Counted from the first letter of the stretch, positions 1-10,456 are shown. The stretch is 64,000 nt of DNA from Trochalopteron elliotii (GCA_024734555.1 JANPWX010000639.1:538081-602080), one strand, 5' to 3'. The notes: generated by a model not told the origin, from the sequence alone. Translations and numbers: made by a program.

Positions 1-1649
1 ACCTCCGACTCGCAGGGTGTCTGTCTGTCCGCCAGGGCTCCCGGGCAGTGATGTGGCTGGGATGGGATGCAGGAGATGCAGGCAGTCTCGGAGGGGGAGA
101 GTCGGGGTGTTAACAATGCAACAAAATCTTGGGCGTAGGTGCTCTCCGGAAAGTCTAAATGCTGAGAAACTCTTTTTCAGCCCGCTGAAGAGTCCAAATG
201 CCTGTGAAAGCAGGACCTGTCCTGAGGGGGAGGGTGGAATGGGCGGCGGGGGGCGGATATTTCTCGTCCCCAGTGTTCAATGCCCTCACTTCCCCTCTGC
301 GGGCTCCTCCGGCCCTTGAGGCCCGTGGAGTCCCGGCTCCCTGCGGGACGCCCCCAGGAGCCAGGGTCCTGCGGGTCCAGCGTGGGAGAGCTGAGGAGAG
401 ACTCTTCTCCCACCTGCTGAGGACGATTTTCCCCTGGAACACCTCCCCTAAAGGCAAATAAATTCTGCTCTTTGGCTGGCTTCTCGCCCAAACTTTGTTT
501 CCCGCGTGGTCTTTCTCTCCGTCCTCGGGCACTGAACAAAGCTGCCCCGGCCCTGAGAGCTGTGTAGCAGGGAGGAAAGGGAAAGGTGCGGCCCTACGAT
601 TCTGTGATCACCACATTCGTGTAGATGCCCTGTGCCAGGCTTAGCTTTCTCCCTCATTCAGACACTGATGAAAAAAATCTTAAGAAATCTTCACGGAAAG
701 CCAGCCAAACCCATGTGGCGATACCCTAGGTGATCCCCAGTAAAATGCTACGAGAGGTGCCCGTTCTGTGCAAGGAGCGTGTGTGGTGATGCTTTTGGAG
801 TCGGGCTGGTGTTTTGGGGTTTTTTTCCATACTGGAAAACGCAGCTCATTTGCACTGAATGTCCTTGTCTGCCCTTGAGGTGAGAGGTGTCTCAACCTCG
901 GGTTGTCGTGATCATCTCCCCTTTTCCTTTGCTTCGGGAAAGGAGGGAGAGACCCACTCTTCAACAGGAGCTGGGAAGAAGGGTCCTGATGGCAGCCTTC
1001 AGGGAGACTTCTATAAAAAGAGTCACGCCTGCTGCCCATTGCGTATGCAAAGAAAAAAAAAAGTAGGGGGGCGTTAAAAAAAAAAAAAAAAAAAGGCGGA
1101 AAAACCTCTCTAAACAAACATCGGGATCGCACGGCTACTGCCAGAGGTCCCGAGATGTCAAGAGGTCCCGGGAGCAGCACAAAGGACGGGACGAGACCGC
1201 TGAGAGTCCATTCCCATCCTGGCCATTCTGCTCCCTCCTCCGCCGTGGGATTGTGCCCCTCCATACCCTCCAGGTGGTCGCCCCGCGCCGCCGGGGCCGG
1301 GAATTGGGCGCTGCACTGCGGCCGCAAGGCTCCTTCCAGCTCGTTAAAATGCCCGCATGCCCCTCACGCGGAAAGGGAGCTCTGTCAGTCGCTGGAGATC
1401 GAGATCTAAATCCAGGCACCCTGAAACTGACAGTTGGAGGAAAATCCTCCAGGGCTTAAGGAAACGCACTTTTACAATACTGGAGGGATTTGTTTAAGTT
1501 TCAGTCTCGGCTTTAATTGAAAAAACGCTTCTCATCTGCAGAACCTCAGAGGAGAGGAAAGAGCCTGAAGCACGCAGTTAAAAAAAAGGGAGGAAAAGAA
1601 CAGAAAAAGAACAAAAAGCGGGGGGGGGAGGGGGGGGAGGACTCCAACA
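1..1649. other. Upstream flank of FOXF2, no gene seen
   Basis: This is mixed-composition, moderately GC-rich sequence with scattered CpG. It has short poly-A runs (about 1050-1060 and 1076-1094) and a purine-rich stretch (about 1585-1640). Open frames on both strands are low-complexity or arginine/proline-rich and overlap each other in the way GC-rich non-coding DNA produces. None resembles a known protein. A TATAAAA string at 1012-1018 is followed by no credible coding frame. In other vertebrates FOXQ1 lies on this side of FOXF2, but no forkhead motif is seen here. Confidence 0.6.
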
Positions 1650-2060
1650 CAACCGTAAACATTTATCTTTCATATTTGTCTTCCATTTTCTTAACTGGTT
1701 TAGTCTAACTTATTTCATTTAGCTCACGAAGCAGAGGGGACTGTGTTATGAACATGAAACTGAAACCGCAATAATGAAGAGATTTCCTAGAATAAAAACT
1801 ATGATTATACAACAACATCTGAGTAACCAAATCTGCCAAAAAGTTTAATTTCCGTATACTTTGGTAAAACAAACCAGTTGTGCTCCGAAACTAGGATCAG
1901 CTCAGAAATGGATACACCAACCAAAATAAACATCTCCACAAAACAGCAAATGCACTTCTGTTTAATCATAGGCAATTAAAATCATCTTTTAAACTATCAG
2001 GATCATGTCTTGGAGACTTTTTAATGCTGTGTTTCAAACAAGTATCTGCTGCGAAGAAGA
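1650..2060. promoter_or_regulatory. Candidate upstream conserved element with forkhead-type sites
   Basis: An AT-rich, non-repetitive block of about 400 bp sits between GC-rich sequences some 2.5-2.9 kb upstream of the FOXF2 start codon. It carries a strict forkhead core GTAAACA at 1655-1661, an ATAAACA at 1926-1932 and a looser AAAACAAAC near 1866. The texture, with no simple repeats and several homeodomain-like TTAAT/ATTAA cores, is typical of developmental-gene enhancers. That it is an enhancer, or autoregulated by FOXF proteins, is inference. Conservation could not be measured here. Confidence 0.3.
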
Positions 2061-2652
2061 GGACGTTGCTAGCAGGTAGAAGATGGAACGTGTTAGCCCC
2101 GGTTCCCGTATCAGGACTGTGTCAGGTCAGGATTGAAGCAGCAGGCGGCTCTGCCACCGGGCTGCCTCTCCCGGCTTTGCTTCACTGTCTGTCCTGCCTA
2201 GCCCCGCCGAGAAAGCCAATGACAGACACCCCGGTACATCGTGACACCTTGTTTTGGCAGTAAACGATTTTTCCCGCTCGAATAAAAGTAATGATCAAAC
2301 GAAGAGTCTAAATCGGGGGCAGGTTAGAGTGATTTACAGGCAACGATCCTCCCCCTTGCCTTTAATTCCTTTGGTCTCCTGAAGATCGCGGAGATTACTT
2401 GGACGCGTCATCCGAAGATGACATTTAGACAGACGTCCCGTCGAGGAAGGTGAAAAAGCACCCTCGCTCGCCGATCTAGAGCAAGGAAAGATGTTTCTAT
2501 ATAAAACCATGGATATTAATAAAAAAAGGCAGAGTAGATCGTTCCAAAGAGATCAGGAATCGCACATCGGCCTCCCTGCCTTTCCAGAGAACAACAGGGA
2601 AAAAAAAAAAAAAAGACAAGACAGACAGATAGATACATAGAATTCATTTTTC
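2061..2652. other. Upstream non-coding sequence, nothing specific seen
   Basis: This is non-repetitive sequence of mixed composition. A TATATAAAA string at 2498-2506 precedes an ATG by a few bases, which is too close for an ordinary TATA promoter, and no conserved frame follows. No gene or mobile element was recognised. Confidence 0.5.

Positions 2653-2746
<94 letters not shown>
2653..2746. repeat. CTTT tetranucleotide microsatellite
   Basis: About 23 uninterrupted CTTT units (AAAG on the - strand) lie about 1.8 kb upstream of the FOXF2 start codon. The lysine/glutamate frame on the - strand is produced entirely by this repeat and is not a gene. The tract is pure enough to be length-polymorphic and is a homopurine/homopyrimidine run. 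Confidence 0.97.
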
Positions 2747-3560
2747 ATTATGGGAACAATTCAAATCGATGCCTCAGGAAAGGTAAACACGGTCTATGGA
2801 CTGAGCGATTATTTTTTCTATTAAAAATGTGTCGTAAACATTGCTGGGCTTGGTAGTGTTTTTCTTAGCTTATCCTCAGATACAATCAAGCCATTTTCGG
2901 ACACATTCCCATGTATGTAGCAGTGGTGATCTGGAGGAAGCTGTCGACGCCTGTTCAGTTAATTTAGGTTTTCTTTGTCTAATTACTGTGGAGCTTAGGG
3001 AAAAGGAGCTGGGCTCAGGGCAGTAAACTGACACTTGGGCTCTGTGTGTGGTATCCAGGCAGAGTTTGATGGAAAAAGCCTGCTTCCACTCAACTGCAGG
3101 TCACTGTCTGGGACCAGCCCCACCCCCTCTCTGCCCGTACCCACCAGCGAGCTCTCAGCACGGAGCTGCACTGGAGACAGACGGACACACAGACACACAC
3201 AGAGCGCTGCAGGCACGCCGCTGACACTGCCCGCGTCCTTCCCACCCCCGTTCCTTTGCTCCAGCATCCCTGTCTGCTCTGCCTCTTGTCCTGCCGCCGT
3301 CCTCCTTTCGTCTCCAGTTTGATTCTGGAGCCTCCTCCATCATCCGTGAGAAGGCCTGTGCCTCCTCCGGCTCCTCTCCTCCCTGCCCCCTCCTGCGCCC
3401 CGTTTCCCTCTGCAAACGACGTTTGCCAGAACGCATGAGCCACCCTTTGCACCGCGGGAACGTCCCCGGGACGTGGAAGGAGGGCGCATCCCTGGTTCTC
3501 GGACTCTACCTCTGTTGCTCTATAAAATGAATGACATTTTATAGGGCCACGGGAGGCGGC
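2747..3560. other. FOXF2 distal promoter flank
   Basis: Non-coding sequence becomes pyrimidine-rich and GC-rich toward the CpG island. It holds a perfect 10-bp inverted repeat at 3520-3544 (arms CTATAAAATG and CATTTTATAG, spacer AATGA), whose left arm contains a TATAAAA core. No coding frame here looks real. Confidence 0.45.
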
Positions 3561-4163
3561 AAGGGGTAGCGAAAACTCTTTAAAAACAGATGTCTTGCAG
3601 GCTTGAGGAGCAATAAACACTGCTGCCTCGGGCTCCGCAGGGTGGGCGATCCCCTCACACGCGTCTACCCCCGCACCCGACGGCATCAGCTCCCGTGTGT
3701 CCCGGGGCGCTCCGGCGGAGCTCAGGGCTGGCCGCCGCTCGCCTCGCCCCGGGGCCGTGACGGGAACAGAGGGCAAAGCGGTGTCTGTGGGGCCGAGGGA
3801 ACCCCCGGAGGGCCGTAAGCGGGATCCGTGCTAGTTCGGCAGCGGGAGCGAGCCGGGGATGGTGCCGCAGCAGCAGCAACAGCGGCAGCAGCAGCAGAAG
3901 CAGCAGAAGCAGCAGCGCCTCTTGCCCAGATGACGGGTGGACAGAGGCCAGCTGGAAAAAGGGTGGTCTCTTTCTTCCCCCTCTCGCTCCCCCTCTCCCT
4001 CTCTCTATCTCTGCTGATTTCTCGGCCGGATTTAGGGGGGTCTGCAGGGAAAGGGAAAAGAATAATAGCAAGATTGAAGGAACTGATAGGCGATCGCGCT
4101 GTGCCTTTTACGAAAAAAAAAAAAAAAAAGGAAAAGTATATATGAAAGAATAACAGCGCGGAA

Positions 4164-4512
4164 NNNNNNNNNNNNNNNNNNNNNNNNNNNNNNNNNNNNN
4201 NNNNNNNNNNNNNNNNNNNNNNNNNNNNNNNNNNNNNNNNNNNNNNNNNNNNNNNNNNNNNNNNNNNNNNNNNNNNNNNNNNNNNNNNNNNNNNNNNNNN
4301 NNNNNNNNNNNNNNNNNNNNNNNNNNNNNNNNNNNNNNNNNNNNNNNNNNNNNNNNNNNNNNNNNNNNNNNNNNNNNNNNNNNNNNNNNNNNNNNNNNNN
4401 NNNNNNNNNNNNNNNNNNNNNNNNNNNNNNNNNNNNNNNNNNNNNNNNNNNNNNNNNNNNNNNNNNNNNNNNNNNNNNNNNNNNNNNNNNNNNNNNNNNN
4501 NNNNNNNNNNNN
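4164..4512. other. Assembly gap (349 N) in the FOXF2 promoter/5' UTR
   Basis: A run of 349 undetermined bases ends 35 bases before the FOXF2 ATG. It is bordered upstream by a poly-A run (about 4113-4129) and lies in a GC-rich island, both common causes of sequencing dropout. Any open frame crossing it is meaningless. The real size of the missing segment may differ from the N count. Confidence 0.99.
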
Positions 4513-4547
4513 CACCCCACCCTGCCCCATTCCCCTCCCTCCGCCAG

Positions 4548-5559
4548 ATGACCACCGAGAGCGGGCAGCAGCGGCTGGAGCCCCCCGTCCCTCTCCGCTC
4601 CTGCAGCCCGGCTCCCGGAGCTCTCCAGATGAGCCGGCCGCCCTCCTCCGCCCTGGAGACCTCCACCTCCTCTTCCTCCACCTCCACCTCCTCCTCCTCC
4701 TCCTCGGCGGCGGCGGCGTCCTCCAAGAGCAAGAAGGCCAGCTCGGGGCTGCGGCGGCCCGAGAAGCCCCCCTACTCCTACATCGCCCTCATCGTCATGG
4801 CCATCCAGAGCTCGCCCTCCAAGCGTCTAACCCTCAGCGAGATCTACCAGTTCCTGCAGGCCCGCTTCCCCTTCTTCCGCGGCTCCTATCAGGGCTGGAA
4901 GAACTCCGTGCGCCACAACCTCTCTCTCAACGAGTGCTTCATCAAACTGCCCAAGGGCCTGGGCCGCCCTGGCAAGGGCCACTACTGGACCATCGACCCG
5001 GCCAGCGAGTTCATGTTCGAGGAGGGCTCCTTCCGACGGCGGCCCCGCGGCTTCAGGAGGAAATGCCAGGCGCTGAAGCCCATGTACCGCATGATGAACG
5101 GGCTGGGCTTCGGCGCCTCCATCCTCCCGCAGGGCTTCGACTTCCAGGCGCCCCCCGCCTCCCTGGCCTGCCACTCCAACGGCTACAACCTCGACATGAT
5201 GCCCAACGCCATGGCCAGCGGCTACGAGGGACTCAGCGGCGGCCACCACGTCCCACACATGTCTCCCAACCCCGGCTCGACCTACATGGCCAGCTGCCCG
5301 GTGACTGCCAACGGGGACTACGGCCCCGACAGCAGCAGCAGCCCCGTGCCCTCGTCGCCGGCCATGGCGAGCGCCATCGAGTGCCACTCGCCCTACACGA
5401 GCCCTTCGGCTCACTGGACAGCCTCGGGGGCCTCTCCCTACATAAAGCAGCAGGGCCTCCCCGCCGCCAACGCCGCCTCCTCCGGCATCCACTCCAGCGT
5501 GCCCTCCTACTCCCTGGAGCAGGGATACCTGCACCAGAGCCCCCGCGACGACCTCTCAG
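4548..5559 (+). CDS. FOXF2: FOXF2 exon 1, forkhead transcription factor (residues 1-337)
   Basis: FOXF2 is a nuclear DNA-binding transcription factor of mesenchyme. Family knowledge places it downstream of Hedgehog signalling in gut, palate and pericyte development. Exon 1 begins MTTESG, like FOXF2 orthologues, and the ATG (4548) is in frame with the conserved protein. A Ser/Thr/Ala tract spans about residues 38-59. The forkhead domain runs about 71-171 ([12 protein letters not shown] to RPRGFRRK) with recognition helix [10 protein letters not shown] at 117-126 intact. Further on are the conserved [19 protein letters not shown] segment (about 234-252) and [19 protein letters not shown] (about 261-279). 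The donor after CTCTCAG is GTAGGG and splits a Val codon (phase 1). FOXF1 is excluded by the central segments and the [17 protein letters not shown] end encoded by exon 2. The spliced protein is 392 residues, shorter than human FOXF2 (444), because homopolymer and Gly/His-rich insertions are absent. Reading on past the donor gives an arginine-rich intron frame that is not real. Confidence 0.97.
4659..4723 (+). repeat. FOXF2: Trinucleotide-rich Ser/Ala-encoding tract in FOXF2
   Basis: TCC/ACC triplets followed by GCG/GGC repeats encode the serine-threonine-alanine run at about residues 38-57, before the forkhead domain. Human FOXF2 has longer Ala/Ser/Gly tracts at the same place, so length varies in the family. 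The near-pure triplet structure makes replication-slippage polymorphism plausible. Confidence 0.8.
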
Positions 5560-8298
5560 GTAGGGGCGCGGAGGGGCGGCGGGGGCGGAGGGGAGCGAGC
5601 GCGGCGCCCGAGGGGGTTTTCGCCAGCGACAAAGGTTTCGCGCGGGGAACCCCGGCCCGCCGCCGTGTCGGAAAAAAAGAGGTGCATTGTCTGCGAGAGG
5701 GAAAAAAATACGCGTGGGTTGGAGCTGTTCTGTTTCAGGACAGGGGGGCTGTTTGAGGGGGGCGGCCGTGGGCACGGCTGCGAGCATCCCTCCGGCTTGC
5801 CCAGCGCCGAGAAGGAGCACTCCGAGGAAAGCCCGGCTTCGTCCCGGCTCCGTCCCGGTTCGCGCGTCCCCCTCCCGGTGCCGGCGACATGTGCGCCGCG
5901 GCGGCGGCAGCGGGGTTGGCCTCTCCGCCCCGTGCTGCGGCTTCAGTTCGCGGGGAGCGCCGCCGGGCATCGCCGCCGCCTCGGTAAACCGCGCTCCGCG
6001 GAGACGCGCCGCGGGAGTAATCAAATAAAGGCGTCAAGTATTATCCTCTAAATAATACCGGGGAGGGGGAAGAAAGGGAATTAAAAAGAAAATAAAAACC
6101 CTCTAACACCAAACCACCCGCTTATCTTAAAAAATGCTAGAAAGATTAAAGAGGATCGCGTGTTATTTCTGCAACCGGAGGGAAAGAGTTTTCTGGTCGC
6201 TGTCTCCCACCCCCTCACCCCCTCCCCGGCCGGTGATTACAGACAATGTCTGCTCAGAAAAATCCGAGCACAAAAATGGGTAAAAGATGTTGGGCTCTTA
6301 CGGGGAATTTTTCCAAATAGCCCTTTTAAACGTGGGTCCCAGAGGTTAAGCAAACAAAGACAGTCTGGGCTGGACCACACCGAAGAGGATTTTAGCCTGA
6401 CTTAACCCCTGTGAGAGCGGGGTCTTGTTCAATTTTATGGGAATTTCAACAAGTAACAAATACAGGCGACCCTCAGCTCTGCGTCCCCTCCCGCCCCCTC
6501 CCCGGGTGCCTGTCAATCATCCTCATGTCCTTCTGCGAGCGCAGCCTGCCCTGGCCTCCCTCCCCGCAGCCCGCTGTCGCCGTAGGGAGGGCAGCCGCAG
6601 TGCGAGTCTCTTGGCCATCACCGCAGAAGGGACGTAGGCTGGCAGGGGAGAGCAAGCACTTGCAAACTTTCCTCCCTTAAAAACAAAAGGCCCAAACCCC
6701 TAAATAGCCCTGACGTGCCTTTTGTGGGAGAAGCGGCTGTAGAACGGGTCTCCGTCTTACCGGTGTTTGGGCGCAGGGGAGAGAGGGGACGAGACCCGTC
6801 CCCAGTTGGGCTCCTCTGTGCCCGCAGGGCTCTGATGCTGAGGTTTAAACCAGCTTTTCGGAGCTATAGGGCGTCCTTCCATGTGCTTTTTAGAGTCGGG
6901 GGGAGAGGCCGGCGGGTTCACAAGGGCATCCGCCGCCGAACTACGTACCTTCTCCGCTAGGAATTTCTGCTTTGGTTTGTTGTTTTTGCACGGATTTTTG
7001 TTTTCTTTTCTTTTTCTTTCTCTGGATCTTTTTTTTTTTTTTTTTTCACCTCTGTTTGTTTTACTATTTGCTGCCGCACAGTCCGCCACGCAGGGCCCAT
7101 GGGGCCACGCGTGGTGCAAGAGTGGGACTGGGTCGGGGAGCGGGGCTGAGAGGCAGCTGCCCCCTCCTCCTGCCTGACACCTGAGGTAAGAAAGCTGATT
7201 CCTGGAAGAGAAATTTTCATCCAGAAACAGCCCAAGAATACCTCTACAAAACAAAAAGCAGAGGAAGAGACAGCAAGGGTTCTGGTCCTCCCGGTGTTCC
7301 ACCGAGGTTTCCGAGGCAGGGGACGTTTAAATCCGAATTGTTTTTGTTAAAGGACGGATAAAAACGCACACGGACCGCTGGACGCTGTCTTAATGCGACC
7401 ACGAGCGTCTGTTTCCAGCAGCTCAGATTTAATGCCGTCACTTTGCAAAACGGTGTTTCTCTGCTTATTTTCTACAGCTTCAGTATCTGGGCCCAAGATT
7501 TTAGTGCAAAGCATATCCAGTCCTTGATTAACTTAACAAAAAATCAAACCAAATTATTTATTTTATTTTTTTTTTTAGCGGATCCAATCCTTATTTGTGC
7601 ATGATATGTAAAATCGCTGTGGAACAAATATTTCAGAAGAGTGAAAGGAGATGGAGGAAAAGGACCCGAGGTCTTTTATTTGTTTTTATAATCAGCAATA
7701 ATCTATCTCCTCCTATCCCCGCAAAAGCAGTAGCAAGTGAAATTAGCCTTTCCCTTTCTATTAAATGCAAAACAAATTCTGTGGCAATCGCTGTTGATCG
7801 GTCAATAATTCTTTACCCATGACAGCGTCAGGGAGCACTTAAAACCGTGAATTTATATCAGACCCAAGAATAAGAGAGGTAAAAATTGGAAACAGGAGGC
7901 TTGGTTCTGCTAAAAGGATTTTGAAGCTGGGGGGCGGGGGGAGCGGGATTTTTTTCGCAGACTATTAAATCCTGCTAAATGATTGAATCAGGATTGTAAT
8001 AAAGTGCCCCAGTTTATGGTGAGCATACCAGCAGGGTTATTAGAAAGCCGAGGAAATCCAGCGAAATAATCACTTTTATAAAGTGAGCTCTGCGGGGTGA
8101 AGGAGGGGACAACGCCGGAGGAGAACGGGCTGTGCGCGCCGCCGGCCGACGCCGCCGAAGGGTTCGGCTCCGCCATCCTGAGGAAAACCGGGGACGTTTC
8201 CCTCCAGATTTTTTTTCTTTTTCTTTCCTTTTTTCTCCTCCCTACTCCTTCACTCTCCTGCTCTTTCTTTTGCTTTTTTTTTTTTTTTTTCCCTCCTC

Positions 8299-8341
<43 letters not shown>

Positions 8342-9520
8342 CCCTTGACCCTCGGTCATATTTGACAGGATCCCGCTAGCCGAGTTTGACATCCACAAGC
8401 CAAACCAAAACCCTCTCTGGCTCTACCCTGCGGGCCTTGCTCTGGCAATACTCCCCTCCCAGCCGGATCCAGTAGGAACCCCGCCAGACCAAAGATCCCA
8501 GCACGGTCCTACAACTCAGTGCTGGGGGTGGGGTGACGACTCCCATGCGGCCCCCGAAAGGCTGCCTTAGGCTGTGGGAAATTACAATGGGAATTTGCAA
8601 GGTCATTTACATGTCGGTGCCACGGATGTACTTGGCTTGCTGCTGATGATGAACCGTAGGGTGTATCTTATGTTTATGAAAGCACACACGCGAAAAGGCG
8701 TGAACGCTCTTACACACACACACATAAATAAATACATACTGTATCAACACACAAATGGATCCTGACTGGAACTCAACCTGCAGCCGCTCAAGCCAGAAGC
8801 CAGGAACGGGGTAGGGAGCGGGAAGAGCGAGGAAAGATGGGAGTCGGGTTCAAATGACTGTGGTGCAAGCAGGAAAACACGCAAGTGGCATCTTCTCCTC
8901 TTTCTCTCTCTCACACACACACACGCACAAAACACACACTCCCTCATCTACCCCCTACGCAGAGGCTGAACTACCCCTCCACGCTGATAAGTACTCGGGC
9001 AGAGGTCAGACACACAGCAGTGCGTGTGTGCCCACACAGGAGGGATGCTCAGAGGGCTCCGAGAGCCCGGGATGCGGCTGGACACGTGTCCGTGGGCATC
9101 CACCTCCAGATGCTTTCCTCTCCCCAGCCTGGTGCCACACGGCTGTGTGGGCCACAGCATCCCCGCAGAGCAGGCCCCGGGGGCTCGTACGAGCACGGGT
9201 GCAGCTCTGAGCCGACCTGCAGGCGATGTGGGGCTCCGGGGAATCCGCTTCCCCTCCTCGCTCGGGGCAATGGAACCCCCGGCCTCTCTGCCCCGCAGCA
9301 GGTCTGCTCTGCCCCCGGGGGAGAGTCCAAGTCCTCTGCCAAGAAAACCAAAGAGGAGTTACCAAACTTTGCAGGGGGAGCCGAGACCGGGGGTAAGGGA
9401 GCGGTGCGCCAGCCCTGTGCAGGCAGCCTCACCTCCCTGCGGGTGAGGGAGGAAGGACCCCTCCACCCGGGCAAAGCCCTCCGACTTCTGAGCAGCTCTT
9501 GTTATTTCCTTCTCTTGCAG
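5560..9520 (+). other. FOXF2: FOXF2 intron 1 (3961 bp)
   Basis: The intron begins GTAGGG after exon 1 and ends in a pyrimidine-rich TTCCTTCTCTTGCAG acceptor. Joining 5559 to 9521 restores the FOXF2 frame as Ser-Val-Gly-Leu-Pro-Arg-Tyr, which matches orthologues. The first 450 bp and roughly 8.95-9.48 kb are GC-rich. The centre (about 7.44-8.06 kb) is AT-rich, non-repetitive and could hold an intronic enhancer. Simple sequence includes poly-T runs (about 7029-7046 and 8274-8341) and CA-rich stretches (about 8710-8726 and 8909-8938). No independent gene was found inside. Confidence 0.93.
8203..8345. repeat. Long polypyrimidine/poly-T tract in FOXF2 intron 1
   Basis: About 140 bp is almost entirely C and T on the + strand, including two poly-T runs, the last about 39 bases long (8303-8341). 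The lysine-rich frame on the - strand is a by-product. Such homopyrimidine tracts can form triplex DNA and are hard to sequence, so the exact length is uncertain. Confidence 0.9.
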
Positions 9521-9687
9521 TGGGACTGCCTCGCTACCAGCATCATCCCTCCCCGGTGTGTGACAGGAAAGATTTTGTCCTCAATTTTAATGGCATTTCT
9601 TCGTTTCACCCGTCCGCTAGTGGATCTTACTACCACCATCACCACCACCAAAGCGTCTGTCAAGACATCAAGCCCTGCGTGATGTGA
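9521..9687 (+). CDS. FOXF2: FOXF2 exon 2, conserved C-terminal tail (residues 338-392)
   Basis: This exon encodes the last 55 residues, from VGLPRYQHH through [19 protein letters not shown] and [15 protein letters not shown] to QDIKPCVM and a TGA stop. The tail is a hallmark of the FOXF subfamily. The [12 protein letters not shown] segment and the histidine run before [12 protein letters not shown] identify FOXF2 rather than FOXF1, whose tail differs after SYYH. Family knowledge assigns transactivation function to the C-terminal region. The exon follows a good TCTCTTGCAG acceptor and the phase matches the exon 1 donor. No frameshift or stop interrupts it. Confidence 0.97.
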
Positions 9688-10070
9688 GGACAGCGCCCCA
9701 ACAGAGACAATCAGGTGTCACTGAACAGAGCCGAGGTGTAGACGGAGCCACGCAGATTAAATATAATGTGCACTCTGATAGCATTGATAGTACACGAGTC
9801 ACTTAGCAAATTTGCCTAAGGAAGCAGTGTTTTCGGTCGCACTCCACCCCCCGAAGGACACGTACAGCCAAACAGTAACGCTCCAAAGGTCTTACTAAAA
9901 GAAAAATGCCTTGCGTGATGTTTTGGGTTAGGGGGGACGTAAGTGTCCTTATGCCAAGTCTGACCACCTTAATCATAAACCGCCTTTCTGCGATCTCCTA
10001 AAGAACCGAGCTTTGGGAAAGGGAACAATCCGACATATTTTTATACGAGAAAGTGTCTTTGTATAAGAAA

Positions 10071-10076
10071 AATAAA
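10071..10076 (+). terminator. FOXF2: Possible proximal poly(A) signal, FOXF2
   Basis: This AATAAA lies 384 bases after the stop codon. It could give a short 3' UTR isoform. No transcript evidence is available here. Confidence 0.4.
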
Positions 10077-10346
10077 TGTCTCCGCACCTGCGAGGACTCC
10101 CCCTTCTGTTACTGCGTTAGCGGGAAATGTACTTTTTTGTTGTGCTCTCTCCCCGAGCCCCACCAAGGACACTTTGTATGGACTTCAGCACCGACCGATT
10201 GATATTATTAAAACAGTATTGTTTAGCCCTTTCGTGTATAGACTGTAAGAAAAGTTCAATTTTTTCCCAGTATTGCAGCAATACAACATTTTGTTTTTTA
10301 TTTTTACAAAAGTTTTCTACCACAATATTTTTTAAAAATTATTTTA

Positions 10347-10352
10347 AATAAA
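10347..10352 (+). terminator. FOXF2: Possible internal poly(A) signal, FOXF2
   Basis: This AATAAA sits inside the AT-rich 3' UTR, about 110 bases before the favoured distal signal. Confidence 0.35.
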
Positions 10353-10456
10353 TCTCGTGTATACTCACACACTATTGCTTTAAAAGGAGAATATATTTGC
10401 ACTTATGTATACTTTTTACAGTTTGCCAAAATATTTTGATGTAAAAATTTTTTTCC

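Larger units (their letters stand above)
3561..6010. promoter_or_regulatory. FOXF2: CpG island spanning FOXF2 promoter, exon 1 and start of intron 1
   Basis: CpG dinucleotides are dense and GC is high from about 3.6 kb to 6.0 kb, in strong contrast to the CpG-poor DNA after 12 kb. Developmental forkhead genes typically start inside broad islands like this, with no dominant TATA box. The visible 5' part includes CAG/AAG trinucleotide runs (about 3868-3918) and a CT-rich stretch (about 3970-4022). The transcription start cannot be placed because the sequence just before the coding region is missing. A forkhead-type AATAAACA lies at 3612-3619. Confidence 0.8.

Noticed and set aside
1012..1018. 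TATAAAA as a promoter for an upstream gene
   Set aside because: No credible coding frame or transcript structure follows, and poly-A runs dominate the next 80 bases.
2516..2764. Lysine/glutamate-repeat protein
   Set aside because: It is only a translation of the CTTT microsatellite.
3612..3619. AATAAACA forkhead-type site near the FOXF2 promoter
   Set aside because: About two such 8-mers are expected by chance in the window. Noted under the CpG island but not claimed as functional.
3722..4732. Long - strand frame crossing the N gap
   Set aside because: Most of its middle is undetermined bases, and its ends are the antisense of the FOXF2 Ser/Ala tract and GC-rich promoter sequence. It is not evidence of a gene.
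4827..5534. 235-codon - strand frame opposite FOXF2 exon 1
   Set aside because: It is the antisense shadow of GC-rich forkhead coding sequence, with Gly/Ala/Val-rich low-complexity content.
5560..5756. FOXF2 frame continuing past the exon 1 donor
   Set aside because: The extension is arginine/glycine-rich intron sequence. Splicing at 5559 to 9521 restores the conserved C-terminal tail, so the read-through is not the main product.
8885..9682. 265-codon + strand frame in intron 1 running over exon 2
   Set aside because: It overlaps exon 2 in a different frame from the conserved tail and consists of GC- and CA-repeat-driven composition.
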